Of a DNA stretch of 41,081 nt, positions 15,878 to 26,243 are shown one piece after another (within the stretch, counting starts at the first letter, position 1; each line of letters opens with the position of its first letter). The stretch is from an uncultured Hyphomicrobiales bacterium. GTDB lineage: Bacteria; Pseudomonadota; Alphaproteobacteria; Rhizobiales; Aestuariivirgaceae. The notes under the pieces are model-generated. The model was not told the origin of the DNA and ran no database searches. It saw only the letters and a list, made by a program, of their open reading frames with translations. The stretch spans positions 1 to 41,081 of the forward strand of contig CAJBCQ010000029.1 of the NCBI GenBank assembly GCA_903951595.1, in the 5' to 3' direction. The position numbers were made by a program, and so were the translations under genes.

Positions 15878-17226
15878 TGAAGCTAAGGTCTTTGAAGTCG
15901 CAGGCCATTCTGGTTGCTCTTGGCACGAATATTGTCGCCTTGGCGGTGATCGGGTTTCTGCTGCTCGGCCTGTTCCGGCAGGAGATCACGGGGCGCATCC
16001 ATACAGAGATTCATAGCCATCTTCTGCAACTGATCAATACGCTTGCGGTGAACAAGGATGGTGAAGTCATCAAGCGGAAATTGTTGGCTGACACTCGGTT
16101 TCTCAAACCCTTCAGCGGATATTACTGGCAAATCAACCAAAGCAATGCACCAACCTTGCGCTCGCGCTCGCTTTGGGATGAGGTGCTGCAAGTGCCCAGT
16201 GATGTCCAATCCGAAGACGACATTGAATTGGATACTGGCACAAGTCTGGGTCGCTTATTGCTGCGGACACGCACCATTTCCCTGCCAGGCGCAGAGCAAC
16301 CCTTGCAGATTGTCGTTGCCCTGAGTGCCGAGCAGGTTGCCGAGCCTCTCCAAAGCTTTCAGCGCAATCTTTTCGTGTCATTGCTTGTCGTTGGAGCGGG
16401 GCTGACATTGATGGCTGCGATACCATTATGGCTGGCCTTGCGGCCCATGAATCGCCTCACGCGAGAAGTCTTGGAATTGGAACGCGGCAAGCGGCAAGTG
16501 GGGGATAACTATGTCAACGAAATACAGCCCATTGCCACAACCTTGAACCGGTTGCTGCAGGACCAGGAGAAGTCAATCGCGCGCGCACGTGGCAGAGCGG
16601 CAGATTTCGCGCATAGCCTCAAAACGCCGCTGGCAATCATCGAGGCGATGCAACCGATGGTGCGGGAGCAAAATCCGGCATGGGCTTTGGAAATCCGTGC
16701 GCAGACGCAGGAAATCCTGCGGCATGTTGAGCGCGAACTTGCGCGCGCCCGCTCAGCCGCTGGACATGGTGAAGTCGTGCAAGATTTGCGTGATCTTGTT
16801 TCTGGAATTACGAGAACGATTGAGAAATTGCCGCGATCCGAAAATCTCATATTCAATCTTGATATGCCGGATGGAATTACTGTTCGCATGGACAGGGATG
16901 ATCTAACCGAGATCATCGCCAATCTGCTGGACAATGCGCGCAAATGGGCAAGAGGCCAAGTCAGCATCAGGCTTATCTTGCGCGATGGTCAGCACTGGCT
17001 TGAAGTTTGCGATGATGGGCCGGGGGTTTCGCCGCAGATGATTTCAGCTTTGGGTTCAAGAGGCCTCAGGCTTGATGAGCGCACGCTTGGCACCGGCATC
17101 GGCCTAGCGATTGTGAAGGATCTGCTCGATGCGAACGGAATGGCGGTTGAATTTTCGAATGCCCTGCCCTCGGGCCTTCGCGTGCAGTTTCAATTGCCCC
17201 TCACCCAGCCCTTCACACCTTCCTAA
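15874..17226 (+). CDS. Sensor histidine kinase (PhoQ-like)
   Basis: Two TMs, H-box DFAHSLKTPLAIIEAM, N-box EIIANLLDNARKWA, CDDGPGVS, GTGIGLAIVKDLL. Confidence 0.93.
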   Translation: MMKLRSLKSQAILVALGTNIVALAVIGFLLLGLFRQEITGRIHTEIHSHLLQLINTLAVNKDGEVIKRKLLADTRFLKPFSGYYWQINQSNAPTLRSRSLWDEVLQVPSDVQSEDDIELDTGTSLGRLLLRTRTISLPGAEQPLQIVVALSAEQVAEPLQSFQRNLFVSLLVVGAGLTLMAAIPLWLALRPMNRLTREVLELERGKRQVGDNYVNEIQPIATTLNRLLQDQEKSIARARGRAADFAHSLKTPLAIIEAMQPMVREQNPAWALEIRAQTQEILRHVERELARARSAAGHGEVVQDLRDLVSGITRTIEKLPRSENLIFNLDMPDGITVRMDRDDLTEIIANLLDNARKWARGQVSIRLILRDGQHWLEVCDDGPGVSPQMISALGSRGLRLDERTLGTGIGLAIVKDLLDANGMAVEFSNALPSGLRVQFQLPLTQPFTPS

Positions 17227-17321
17227 AATTCGCCCGCGCAAGGCGGCAGGGGCAAAGCGCGTGGTAAAGCTGCCGCGCTAAAATTTTCATCCACCGACAG
17301 CTTTTTCGCGTATGATCCAGC

Positions 17322-17699
17322 ATGATGAAGCACAGCCATGAGACTAAGCTCACTGTTTGGTTCGATGGGGCCTGCCCGGTCTGTCAGCGCGAGATTGCGC
17401 TCATGCGGCGGCTGGATTGGCGGCGGGCTATCGAATTCGTGGATCTGCAGTCGCCGGAGTCGGTCTGCCCGCTGGATCGGGCCGCATTGCTGGCTCGGTT
17501 TCATGCGCGGGAAGTTGGCGGGGAAATCGTTTCGGGTGCTGCGGCTTTCGCGGCCATGTGGCGGGCCATCCCGCTATTGCGTCCACTGGGTCTTGCTGCA
17601 CGGTGGGCGCCGATCTTAAGGGTTCTGGAGCAGCTTTATCTCCAGTTCCTCAAAGTCAGGCCACGCCTTGGCGCGTGGCTTTCGGCTAATTCCCAGTAA
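17322..17699 (+). CDS. DUF393 / DCC-family thiol-disulfide oxidoreductase-like protein
   Basis: LTVWFDGACPVCQREIALMRRLD motif. Confidence 0.85.
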   Translation: MMKHSHETKLTVWFDGACPVCQREIALMRRLDWRRAIEFVDLQSPESVCPLDRAALLARFHAREVGGEIVSGAAAFAAMWRAIPLLRPLGLAARWAPILRVLEQLYLQFLKVRPRLGAWLSANSQ

Positions 17700-18627
17700 T
17701 GTCGCCGTAAGGGCGCGCGGGAACACCGAGAGCTTTTTGCAGATAGCCAGTTGCCGTTCCCATATTTCGCACCGCCTGTAGGGTGCCACCTGCGCCCGTC
17801 AGCGGTATACAGAGAAATTGCAGCAAGGCGAAGGTACCAAGGCCGATGGATGCGATGATGTTCATGGTTCTGCTTTTGGGGCCAGCCGACGCCTTGATCT
17901 GTTCACGGGCGCGCAAGAAGAAATAACTGAAATTCACTCGCTCAGCGGGCCATGTTTCATGCACTATGGCCGCAGGCACCCAGCTTGCGCGATAGCCGCG
18001 CGCAAGGGCCTGGCGGAATAATTCACGGTCCTCGCCGGAAAGCAAGGCCACATCAAAACGCAAGCCGGAAGTGGCGAATACCGCGCTGTCGATGAGGCAG
18101 TTATTGGTGCACACTGGCACATTCACGCGCATTCTTGCCTTGCGTGCGGCGCGCCGATCAAAGCGTTGGGTAAGGCCCTTCTCCACAAATCGGCACATGG
18201 CGGTCTTGGGGCCGGGCGCAAACTTCACGCGCACGGGGCCACCCAGAAAATCGCCTCTGTCGGCCTGCCAAGCGGCCACGAGATGCTGGAGCCAGCCAGC
18301 ATCCACAACCTCATCATCATCCACAAACAGCACCGCGGTCGCACCTGCCGCCAAGGCCTTTTCCACGGCCAAGTTGCGGGCGCGCGAAATGCCGGTCACG
18401 GGTTCCAGCGCATAAATAAAGTTCTCGCCCCGAAGCTCACTTTCTACGATGGCTTTTGAATGGGGGCCTGTGTCATTCTCCACCACCACAAACAGGGTGC
18501 GCGCGTTGAGGGGCTTGTTCAAAGCGACAAAAGACTTTAGCAGCGCCGTCAGCATGACGGGGCGTTGTCGGGTCAAACAACAAACGGCAATCATCGGGGG
18601 CATTCTGCCACTCGTAGAGGGTTTCAT
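17686..18627 (-). CDS. Family 2 glycosyltransferase
   Basis: IAVCCLTRQRPVMLTALLKSF, AAGATAVLFVDDDEVVDAGWLQHLVAAW, C-terminal TM region; 14-bp convergent overlap with DUF393 gene. Confidence 0.88.
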   Translation of the reverse strand: MKPSTSGRMPPMIAVCCLTRQRPVMLTALLKSFVALNKPLNARTLFVVVENDTGPHSKAIVESELRGENFIYALEPVTGISRARNLAVEKALAAGATAVLFVDDDEVVDAGWLQHLVAAWQADRGDFLGGPVRVKFAPGPKTAMCRFVEKGLTQRFDRRAARKARMRVNVPVCTNNCLIDSAVFATSGLRFDVALLSGEDRELFRQALARGYRASWVPAAIVHETWPAERVNFSYFFLRAREQIKASAGPKSRTMNIIASIGLGTFALLQFLCIPLTGAGGTLQAVRNMGTATGYLQKALGVPARPYGDITGN

Positions 18628-18713
18628 TGGCCCATTAATTCAATTTGGGTGTAAAAATCAATGAAACACTCTTAAGGTTGTCATTCAGCAGTTTATTGAA
18701 GACGGAGAGCCAC

Positions 18714-19847
18714 ATGAAACTCGAAGCAAATGGCGTCTTTCTGGGCCGCATCTGGCAGCCCGGTGTGGGCCCTGCGGTTGTCAGCCTGCGGGATGGCGAT
18801 TTGTGGGACATCACCTCCACCATCGCCCCCGTGGTGCGCGACATTGCTGAAATGGATAATCCGGCAGCTTATGTGCAATCAGCCCCCGGCGTGAAAGTTG
18901 GTCCGCTTGCCGCGATTGCCGCCAATAAGGTCGGCGATCTCACGCGCCCGCATCTTCTGGCCCCTTGCGATATGCAGGCGGTGAAGGCGTGCGGTGTCAC
19001 TTTCGCCCGTTCCATGGTGGAGCGCGTCATTGAGGAAAAGGCCGCAGGCAACCCCGCCAAGGCCGAAGCCATTCGCGCCAAGATCGCGCAAGCCATCGGC
19101 AACAGCCTGCGGAATATCAAGGCCGGTTCACCCGAAGCGGCCCAGGTGAAAGCAGCCCTCATCGAAGAAGGGCTGTGGTCGCAATATCTGGAAGTGGGCA
19201 TCGGGCCGGATGCGGAAGTGTTCTCCAAGGCGCAAACGCTTTCCTCGATGGGTACAGGGGCGCAAGTGGGGCTGCATCCCATTTCAAAATGGAACAATCC
19301 AGAGCCGGAAATCGTGCTCACCGTATCCTCCAAGGGCCGCATCGTGGGGGCCGCCTTGGGCAATGATGTGAACTTGCGCGATGTGGAAGGCCGTTCGGCG
19401 CTTCTGCTTTCCAAGGCGAAAGACAACAATGCCAGCTGCGCCATTGGCCCCTTCATCCGGCTTTTCGATGCAAGCTATGGGCTGGATGATGTACGCAAGG
19501 CCGAGCTGTCACTGACTGTCACGGGTGAGGATGGCTATGTGCTGAAAGGCCATTCCTCGATGAAGGAAATCAGCCGCGATCCTGAAGAACTCGTGCGGCA
19601 AACGGTGGGGCGGCACCATCAATATCCAGATGGCTTCATGCTGTTCTGCGGCACGCTTTTCGCACCCACCGAAGACCGCGATGTAAAGGGCGAAGGCTTT
19701 ACGCATAAGCTGGGGGATGTGGTGGAGATTTCCAACGACCGGCTCGGCACGCTTACCAATGTGGTGCGGCTTTCCACCGAATGTGCCGAATGGACCTTCG
19801 GCATGCGCGAGCTGATGCGTAATCTGGCGGGGCGGGGTTTGTTGTAA
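18714..19847 (+). CDS. Fumarylacetoacetate hydrolase (FAH) family protein
   Basis: KACGVTFARSMVERV, NNPEPEIVLTVSSKGRIVGAALGNDVNLRDVEGRSALLLSKAKDNNASCAIGPF; ATG at 18714 preferred. Confidence 0.85.
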   Translation: MKLEANGVFLGRIWQPGVGPAVVSLRDGDLWDITSTIAPVVRDIAEMDNPAAYVQSAPGVKVGPLAAIAANKVGDLTRPHLLAPCDMQAVKACGVTFARSMVERVIEEKAAGNPAKAEAIRAKIAQAIGNSLRNIKAGSPEAAQVKAALIEEGLWSQYLEVGIGPDAEVFSKAQTLSSMGTGAQVGLHPISKWNNPEPEIVLTVSSKGRIVGAALGNDVNLRDVEGRSALLLSKAKDNNASCAIGPFIRLFDASYGLDDVRKAELSLTVTGEDGYVLKGHSSMKEISRDPEELVRQTVGRHHQYPDGFMLFCGTLFAPTEDRDVKGEGFTHKLGDVVEISNDRLGTLTNVVRLSTECAEWTFGMRELMRNLAGRGLL

Positions 19848-19848
19848 T

Positions 19849-20745
19849 TCAGCGATTCTGCCGCTGCCATTCCATCAGCAAATGGGCCACCAATGCGGTG
19901 AATACGATGAGGCCACCTGCCAATGTGCGGGTGGTCGGCACTTCTTCATGCACAAGCCAAACCCAGATGGGGCCGGAAATGGGCTCCAAGGTGCCGATGA
20001 GGGCCGTCAAGGCAGCAGGCACCAGCCTTGCACCGGTGGCGAATAAGGCAAGGCCGAGGCCTAAGTTCAACGCGCCGAATGCGAATAGCAGGCCGTAATC
20101 CAGCGCACTCACCACAAAATTCGTGGCCATCACGCCCGAAACACAAGCGGCAATGACCACGCCCAGACACACGGCCGGCATCATACGCACACCCGAATGG
20201 CGGCGGGTGATAACGGTGGCCGTGGCGAAAGCGAAGGCGATGAGCAGTGCCAATCCGTCTCCAATTGGCGAGACTTTGCCACCGAAGGAATCAGACACCA
20301 TAACGGCAACGCCAGTAATCACGGCAGCAATCGCCCCCCATGTGGCGGCTGAAACGCGCTCACGGAACAAAGCCCAAGCCAGAAGGGCTGCGATCAGCGG
20401 CACGCCTGCCTGTATCAGCAGAATGTTGGCAACGGTGGTGTGCTTCAACGCCACGACGAAACTTGTTGAGGCAATCGCAAAGCAGGCCGCCACGCCAAGG
20501 CCGGGAATTCCCATGCCCTTGAACATGGCCAGCGTGCCGCGCGGGCCATCGCGCCACAGCATGAAGCCGAACAGAAACACAGCGGCAAAGAAGGAGCGCC
20601 AGAAAACGATGGTCCAGCTGTCCGTAGTTTCTAAAAATCGGGCAATGGTGCCGCCAAAGCTCCAGACAAGGGCAGAGCCTGCGACAAGCAAAATGCCGCG
20701 TGAAGTATCCGCCGATTTGGCAGCTATGCTGGTGACGCTATTCAT
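19849..20745 (-). CDS. EamA-type DMT family transporter
   Basis: Ten-TM-like hydrophobic pattern with two EamA-like repeats; ATG at 20745 (MNSVTSIAAKSADTS) preferred. Confidence 0.85.
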   Translation of the reverse strand: MNSVTSIAAKSADTSRGILLVAGSALVWSFGGTIARFLETTDSWTIVFWRSFFAAVFLFGFMLWRDGPRGTLAMFKGMGIPGLGVAACFAIASTSFVVALKHTTVANILLIQAGVPLIAALLAWALFRERVSAATWGAIAAVITGVAVMVSDSFGGKVSPIGDGLALLIAFAFATATVITRRHSGVRMMPAVCLGVVIAACVSGVMATNFVVSALDYGLLFAFGALNLGLGLALFATGARLVPAALTALIGTLEPISGPIWVWLVHEEVPTTRTLAGGLIVFTALVAHLLMEWQRQNR

Positions 20746-20864
20746 GAGTGGAAGATGGAGCAGGTTTGCGGCGTTGTCAGGCAAAAAAGCGACATGCAAC
20801 GGCACCATTGCGCTCAAGGGCTGCATGGCGGAATATCGCCACCTTATTGTGAAAAGGGCCGAAC

Positions 20865-21626
20865 ATGACCGACATCCTCTCCAATGACCTTAAAGGCAAG
20901 CGCGTTCTCATCACTGGTTCCAGCCGGGGCATTGGCGCTGCCGCTGCGCGGGCTTTTGCGGAGGCGGGCGCCCGTGTCATGCTGCACGCGCATGCCACCC
21001 TTGCACCCGCCGAAGCCTTAGCCAAGGAAATCGGCGCGGTTGGCGTCATGCAGGGCGATTTCACGGATATGGACCAAGTCAGGCGCGTGGTGGCAGGTGC
21101 CATCGACAAGCTCGGCGGGCTTGATGTGCTCATCAATAATGCGGGCACCATGGTCGGGCGCAAACGGCTTTCCGAACTCACCGATGAATTCATCTCGCAA
21201 GTGTTCGACCTCAACACGCGCTCGGCCATCATGGCATCTCAGGCCGCTTATTCGGCCCTGAAGGAAAGTCGGGGTTGCATCATCAACACGGTGTCGATTG
21301 CATCGCGCACGGGCGGCAGCATGGGATCGGGCATGTATGCCGCCTCCAAGGGTTTCCTCTCGACCTATACGCACGGGCTTGCGGTGGAATTGTCGCCAGA
21401 CCAAATCCGCGTGAACGGCGTGTCACCCGGCACCATCATGACGGATTTCCATCGCCGCTACACAACACCCGAACGGCTTGCAAATATCGCCAAGGCCGTG
21501 CCGCTGGGCCGTCTTGGCACGGATGAGGATTGTGTGGGGGCATATTTGTTCCTCGCCAGCAACGCCTTGTCCGGCTATATGACCGGCCAGATTCTGGAAG
21601 TGAATGGCGGGCAATTGATGCCATGA
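20865..21626 (+). CDS. SDR-family oxidoreductase
   Basis: LITGSSRGIGAAAARAFAEAGA, INNAGTM, YAASKGFLSTYTHGLAVEL, RVNGVSPG. Confidence 0.95.
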   Translation: MTDILSNDLKGKRVLITGSSRGIGAAAARAFAEAGARVMLHAHATLAPAEALAKEIGAVGVMQGDFTDMDQVRRVVAGAIDKLGGLDVLINNAGTMVGRKRLSELTDEFISQVFDLNTRSAIMASQAAYSALKESRGCIINTVSIASRTGGSMGSGMYAASKGFLSTYTHGLAVELSPDQIRVNGVSPGTIMTDFHRRYTTPERLANIAKAVPLGRLGTDEDCVGAYLFLASNALSGYMTGQILEVNGGQLMP

Positions 21627-22831
21627 CGGAAAATTTTGGGTGCATCATTCTGGGTGGCGGCCATGCCGCTGCGGAAGCCGCACTTTGCTTGCGTAAAGAA
21701 GGTTTTGAAGGGTCCATCCTGATGGCAGGCGATGAGCCCAGCCTGCCCTATCAGCGCCCACCGCTGTCCAAAACCTACCTGGCGGAAGATGTGACCGCCG
21801 ACAGCCTGCTCATCCGCGAGAGCCAAGCCTATGTGGGGGCAAATATCACCGTGCGGGTGAATGCGCGCGCGGTGAAGCTGGATGCGGCGTCCCGCGTGGT
21901 GACATTTGCTGATGGGGTGCAAGCCCAATATGGCAAGCTCATCCTCGCCACAGGTGCAAGGCCGCGAAAGCTTGTCGGCGCAGGTCATCTGAAGGTGCAT
22001 TACATCCGCACGCTGGCGGATATTGACGGGCTTCGCGCCGTTATCGCGCCGGGCAAGCGCGCGCTCATTATCGGGGGCGGCTATATCGGGCTTGAAGCTG
22101 CCGCCATGCTGAAAAAGCTTGGGCTTCATGTCACGGTGCTGGAAGCGATGGAGCGCATTTTGCAGCGCGTGACGGCGGCACCTTTATCTGAATTTTACAC
22201 GCGCATCCACCGCGAGGAAGGCGTTGAGATCCTCACCGGCGTCAGCATCAAGTCTTTGCGCGCTGATGGGGCAGAACTTGCCGATGGCCGCTTTGTGCCC
22301 GCAGATGTGCTGATTGCAGGCATTGGCGTGTTGCCGAATATCGAGCTTGCCGAAATGGCGGGTTTGCGAATGGAAGCCGGTGCCGTGTTTGTGGATTCGC
22401 ATTGCCGCACATCGGATGAAAACATCTATGCGGCGGGTGATTGCACCAGCTTTTTCAGCCCACATTATGAACGTCTCACGCGGCTGGAATCGGTACAGAA
22501 CGCAAATGATCAGGCGCGGGTGGCGGCGGCGAATATCGCAGGCCATGTCAGCGTTTATGATGTGCTGCCGTGGTTCTGGTCAGACCAATATGATCTGAAA
22601 TTGCAAATTGCCGGGCTTTCGCAGGGCTATGACGAAGTGGTGCTGCGCGGGGATTCCGCGACGGGGCGCAGCTTTGCCGCCTTTTATTTCGCCCAAGGCC
22701 GCTTGATTGCGGTGGATGCGGTGAACCGGCCCAGAGAGTTTCTTCTGGCAAAACGCTTGATTGCCGCGAAGGTGTCACCAGATCGCAATATTTTGCAGGA
22801 TGAAACGGCAGACTTGAAAAAACTTCTTTAG
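21623..22831 (+). CDS. NAD(P)/FAD-dependent oxidoreductase (ferredoxin reductase type)
   Basis: CIILGGGHAAAEAAL, ILATGARPR, ALIIGGGYIGLEAAAMLKKLGLHVTVLE, IYAAGDCTSF; 4-bp overlap with SDR gene. Confidence 0.92.
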   Translation: MTENFGCIILGGGHAAAEAALCLRKEGFEGSILMAGDEPSLPYQRPPLSKTYLAEDVTADSLLIRESQAYVGANITVRVNARAVKLDAASRVVTFADGVQAQYGKLILATGARPRKLVGAGHLKVHYIRTLADIDGLRAVIAPGKRALIIGGGYIGLEAAAMLKKLGLHVTVLEAMERILQRVTAAPLSEFYTRIHREEGVEILTGVSIKSLRADGAELADGRFVPADVLIAGIGVLPNIELAEMAGLRMEAGAVFVDSHCRTSDENIYAAGDCTSFFSPHYERLTRLESVQNANDQARVAAANIAGHVSVYDVLPWFWSDQYDLKLQIAGLSQGYDEVVLRGDSATGRSFAAFYFAQGRLIAVDAVNRPREFLLAKRLIAAKVSPDRNILQDETADLKKLL

Positions 22832-22842
22832 AAACCCGCTTC

Positions 22843-24447
22843 TCAATCAAACAACTGCCGCTGTATCACCGCCATCTCGGGCACACCTGCCGTTCCCTCA
22901 TCGCAAGTCTTTACCAGATGCAGGAAGAAGCGGTCATCTATGCCAAGCTTCAATGTGTCCGAGATCAGCGGTGGGAAGCAGAAAAGTGGCTTGCCGTTGA
23001 GGCGATCGCGCAGGGCCTTGCCCATGCCTTCCTCACTCGAAGCAGAAAGCACCGGCACCTGATGCAGGCGCGGGTCTTGGTTGGATTTGATGCCCATTTT
23101 GATCTGGTGCATGCGCGTTCCGGGCAGGTGATCGCCGAATGCGATGATGGCAAAGGGGCGCCCGCGCGCTTTCACCTTCTCCACAAAATCCGAAAATGCC
23201 GTCACTGCATGGTTGAACCGGTTGTGATAATCACAGGCACCGTGCTTGCCGGGTAAGTGGCAGTCGGGCTTGGCCCTGTAAGGCCCATGGGTTTCCACCG
23301 TCACGACATAGGCAAATTGCGGCTTCTCGCCCACACTATGTTCCAGCACCTTGGCATAAAGATGATCATCCGTGGGCCAGATGTCCTTGGTGATCGTTAG
23401 GCCCATTTCGTCGGAGCTATCGAAGCTCTCGAACCCCAAGCGCGGATAGTTCTGGTCGCGTAGCCAAAAGCGTGGCGTGTAATTGTGATAGGCGCGCGCG
23501 GTATAGCCATGCTCGACCAAAAGGCGCGGCAGGGTGCGGGCGTTTTTGGAGAAATAAGTATTGTAATGCTGGAACGGAATGATGCCGGAGCGGAAGGCTT
23601 TCATCGAAACCCCGGTCAGCACTTCAAATTCCGCATTGGGCGTGGTGCCGCCATAGATGGGTGAAATGGCTTGGCCTTCGGCAAAGCCCAGCGCGGCCAA
23701 GCGGTTGAGCGGTGATTGGGTATCAGTCGGATCGCGCCACCAAGCCTCGCCCAGAACGATGTAAATATCCGGCTTGGGTTCTTGCGCCGCCACCGGGGCA
23801 GCACCGATCAGGCGGTCCATCGCGGCGGTCACTTCATCAGCGGTGAAATCAGCCACCCAAACCCCAGCGGTTGAGAAATAAAGATGCGTGGCGATGCCGT
23901 TCATGCGCTCGCTCTCAGCTTGGCTGAAAGTGAGGTTTTCGATGCCATAATCAACACCATTATCATGAATGAACTTCACCACCGTTTCGATGCGATAGGT
24001 GGAAAGAAGTCCAAAACACAGCGCGAAAACAGGCAGGCTGTAACGGGTGAAACGCAGATTGCGGAAATAGTAGATGGCGGCCGGAAAAATCCAAATGCCC
24101 ATCAGCCAATTCTGCCAGCTCACATAGGCAAAAAGATGCGTGCTTTGCTCGGCGAGGAATAGATCGCTTACCTGAAACGGCTCACCCGTCGCCTCGCGCT
24201 TGATGGCTGAAGCCGTGCCAATGATCAGCAGGATGGAAGCCAGAAGAAGTGCCGATGGCACAAGGCGGGCAAAGGCAGCGAAAACGCCCAAGGCGATGAA
24301 GGGCACCACCATGCGTGACAGGCCAAAGTGCCAAAGATCACGGCCCTGTAAAAATTCAGCATCCCACCGACCAAGCCAAGCGGTGATAGCCAACAGGATG
24401 AGATAGGCAAGCGCGAATTTCGCGATCGCGGGTAGATAACGAGACAT
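22843..24447 (-). CDS. LTA synthase-like / sulfatase-like membrane phosphotransferase
   Basis: N-terminal TMs, then IYIVLGEAWWRDPTD, YGGTTPNAEFEVLTGVSM, VVTVETHGPY, IAFGDHLPG; ATG at 24447 preferred. Confidence 0.82.
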   Translation of the reverse strand: MSRYLPAIAKFALAYLILLAITAWLGRWDAEFLQGRDLWHFGLSRMVVPFIALGVFAAFARLVPSALLLASILLIIGTASAIKREATGEPFQVSDLFLAEQSTHLFAYVSWQNWLMGIWIFPAAIYYFRNLRFTRYSLPVFALCFGLLSTYRIETVVKFIHDNGVDYGIENLTFSQAESERMNGIATHLYFSTAGVWVADFTADEVTAAMDRLIGAAPVAAQEPKPDIYIVLGEAWWRDPTDTQSPLNRLAALGFAEGQAISPIYGGTTPNAEFEVLTGVSMKAFRSGIIPFQHYNTYFSKNARTLPRLLVEHGYTARAYHNYTPRFWLRDQNYPRLGFESFDSSDEMGLTITKDIWPTDDHLYAKVLEHSVGEKPQFAYVVTVETHGPYRAKPDCHLPGKHGACDYHNRFNHAVTAFSDFVEKVKARGRPFAIIAFGDHLPGTRMHQIKMGIKSNQDPRLHQVPVLSASSEEGMGKALRDRLNGKPLFCFPPLISDTLKLGIDDRFFLHLVKTCDEGTAGVPEMAVIQRQLFD

Positions 24448-24513
24448 GGATGAGCAACGCACCAAGAAAAGGGGAAAATTTAATGTAACGATATTGTGAC
24501 AGAATTGCAGCAG

Positions 24514-25545
24514 TTAGGCCAGCGTCAGCGGCGTCCATATAACATGCTCAATCCGGGGCGCACCTGTGGCGAGCATCACAAGGCGGTCGAAGCCCAAGGC
24601 CACACCGCTGGATTGTGGCATGAAGGCAAGGCTTGCCAGAAAATCCTCATCGAGCGGATAGCGTTCACCATAGATGCGCTGTTTTTCATCCATTTCCGCT
24701 TCCAGGCGGCGGCGTTGTTCGGCTGGGTCGGTTAATTCGCCAAAGCCGTTGGCAAGCTCTACCCCGCAGGCATAAAGCTCAAAGCGTTCGCTCACGCGAT
24801 TGTCGCTTGGTTTGCGCCGCGCAAGGGCTGCCTCGCAGGCGGGATATTCGGTGAGAAACGTCATGCGCCCTTGGCCCAGATGCGGCTCCACCTTGGCCAC
24901 GATCAGGCGGCTGAAAATGTCCGACCAATTGTCATCGGCGGCCACGGGAATGCCTGCTTTTTCGGAAGCCTTGGCGAAGGCTTTGGGGTCATCCAGCACC
25001 GCCATGAGTTCGATCCCGGCATAGTGGGCAAAGGCTTGCGTTACGGTTATGTATTCGGGTTCGGCAAAGGGGTTTGCTTGGCTGGATTTATAGCGCAGCG
25101 TTTTGGCCCCTGTGGTGGCGCAGGCCAGCGCCAGCAGGGCGGCGCAATCAGCCATCACGGCCTCATAAGGGGCCGCCGTGCGATACCATTCCAACATGGT
25201 AAATTCGATCGCGTGGGTGGGGCTGTGTTCGCGGTCGCGCCAGACATGGCCTAGGCTGTAAATGCGGGATTCACCTGCCGCGAGCAGTTTTTTCATGGCA
25301 AATTCGGGCGAGGAATGGAGGAAAACTTCGGCTTTTTCGTCGTTTTTGCCACGGATTTGCACGCTCAGACCATGAATATGGGCCTCATTTCCGGGGGAAA
25401 CCTGCAAGCAGCCGGGATCGACCTCCAGGAAACCCTGCCCGTCAAACCAGCCCCGAACGGCCCCCATCAGGCGGGCGCGGGCGTGCAGCAGGGGGCGGCG
25501 GTCGGCGTGGTTTTGCGGGTTCCACCACGGATTTGCTGGGTTCAT
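24514..25545 (-). CDS. epmA: EF-P lysine aminoacylase (GenX/PoxA)
   Basis: Class II LysRS-like: VFLHSSPEFAMKKLLAAGESRIYSLGHVWRDREHSPTHAIEFTMLEWYR, ELANGFGELTD, GVALGFDRLVMLATGA; ATG at 25545 preferred. Confidence 0.92.
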   Translation of the reverse strand: MNPANPWWNPQNHADRRPLLHARARLMGAVRGWFDGQGFLEVDPGCLQVSPGNEAHIHGLSVQIRGKNDEKAEVFLHSSPEFAMKKLLAAGESRIYSLGHVWRDREHSPTHAIEFTMLEWYRTAAPYEAVMADCAALLALACATTGAKTLRYKSSQANPFAEPEYITVTQAFAHYAGIELMAVLDDPKAFAKASEKAGIPVAADDNWSDIFSRLIVAKVEPHLGQGRMTFLTEYPACEAALARRKPSDNRVSERFELYACGVELANGFGELTDPAEQRRRLEAEMDEKQRIYGERYPLDEDFLASLAFMPQSSGVALGFDRLVMLATGAPRIEHVIWTPLTLA

Positions 25546-25633
25546 TCCAATCTCCTCGCGGCGAAGGCCTTGGCCTTTTGCGGCCACGCTGGTATGACGC
25601 ACCCAACAATTTCCAACAAGAGAGTGAAATATC

Positions 25634-26203
25634 TTGGTCAAAGTTATCGCAAGCAGCATCCGCAAGGGCAATGTTCTGGACATCGATGGCAAGCTTTACG
25701 TGGTGCTGTCTGCCGAAAGTTTCCATCCGGGCAAGGGCACGCCCACCACGCAAATCGACATGCGCCGCATTTCCGACGGTGTGAAAACGACCGACCGTTA
25801 CAAGACTACCGAACAGGTGGAACGCGCCATTGTTGAGCAGCACAAGTACAACTACCTGTATCAGGAAGGTGAGCACTTTGTGTTCATGGAACCGCAGAAT
25901 TACGAGCAAGTAACAGTTTCCGGCGACATGGTGGGCGACCAGTCGGTTTACTTGCAAGAAGGCATGGAAGTGCAGCTTTCCATACATAATGGGGGGCCTG
26001 TTGCCATTGAACTTCCGGCCCGTGTGGTGCTGGAAATCGTGGAAACCGAACCTGTAACCAAGGGCCAAACGGCCTCGTCCTCCTTCAAGCCCGCCATGCT
26101 GTCGAATGGTGTGCGAACCAACGTGCCGCCGCATATTTCGGCAGGCGTGCGCGTGGTGATCCAAACCGAAGACGGCTCTTACGTGGAACGCGCCAAGGAC
26201 TGA
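25634..26203 (+). CDS. efp: Elongation factor P
   Basis: [46 protein letters not shown] at position 34; TTG start. Confidence 0.96.
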   Translation: MVKVIASSIRKGNVLDIDGKLYVVLSAESFHPGKGTPTTQIDMRRISDGVKTTDRYKTTEQVERAIVEQHKYNYLYQEGEHFVFMEPQNYEQVTVSGDMVGDQSVYLQEGMEVQLSIHNGGPVAIELPARVVLEIVETEPVTKGQTASSSFKPAMLSNGVRTNVPPHISAGVRVVIQTEDGSYVERAKD

Positions 26204-26243
26204 GTGTTTTCAGACTGCGGCTCTTGGAAAAGCGGTCAGCCCC

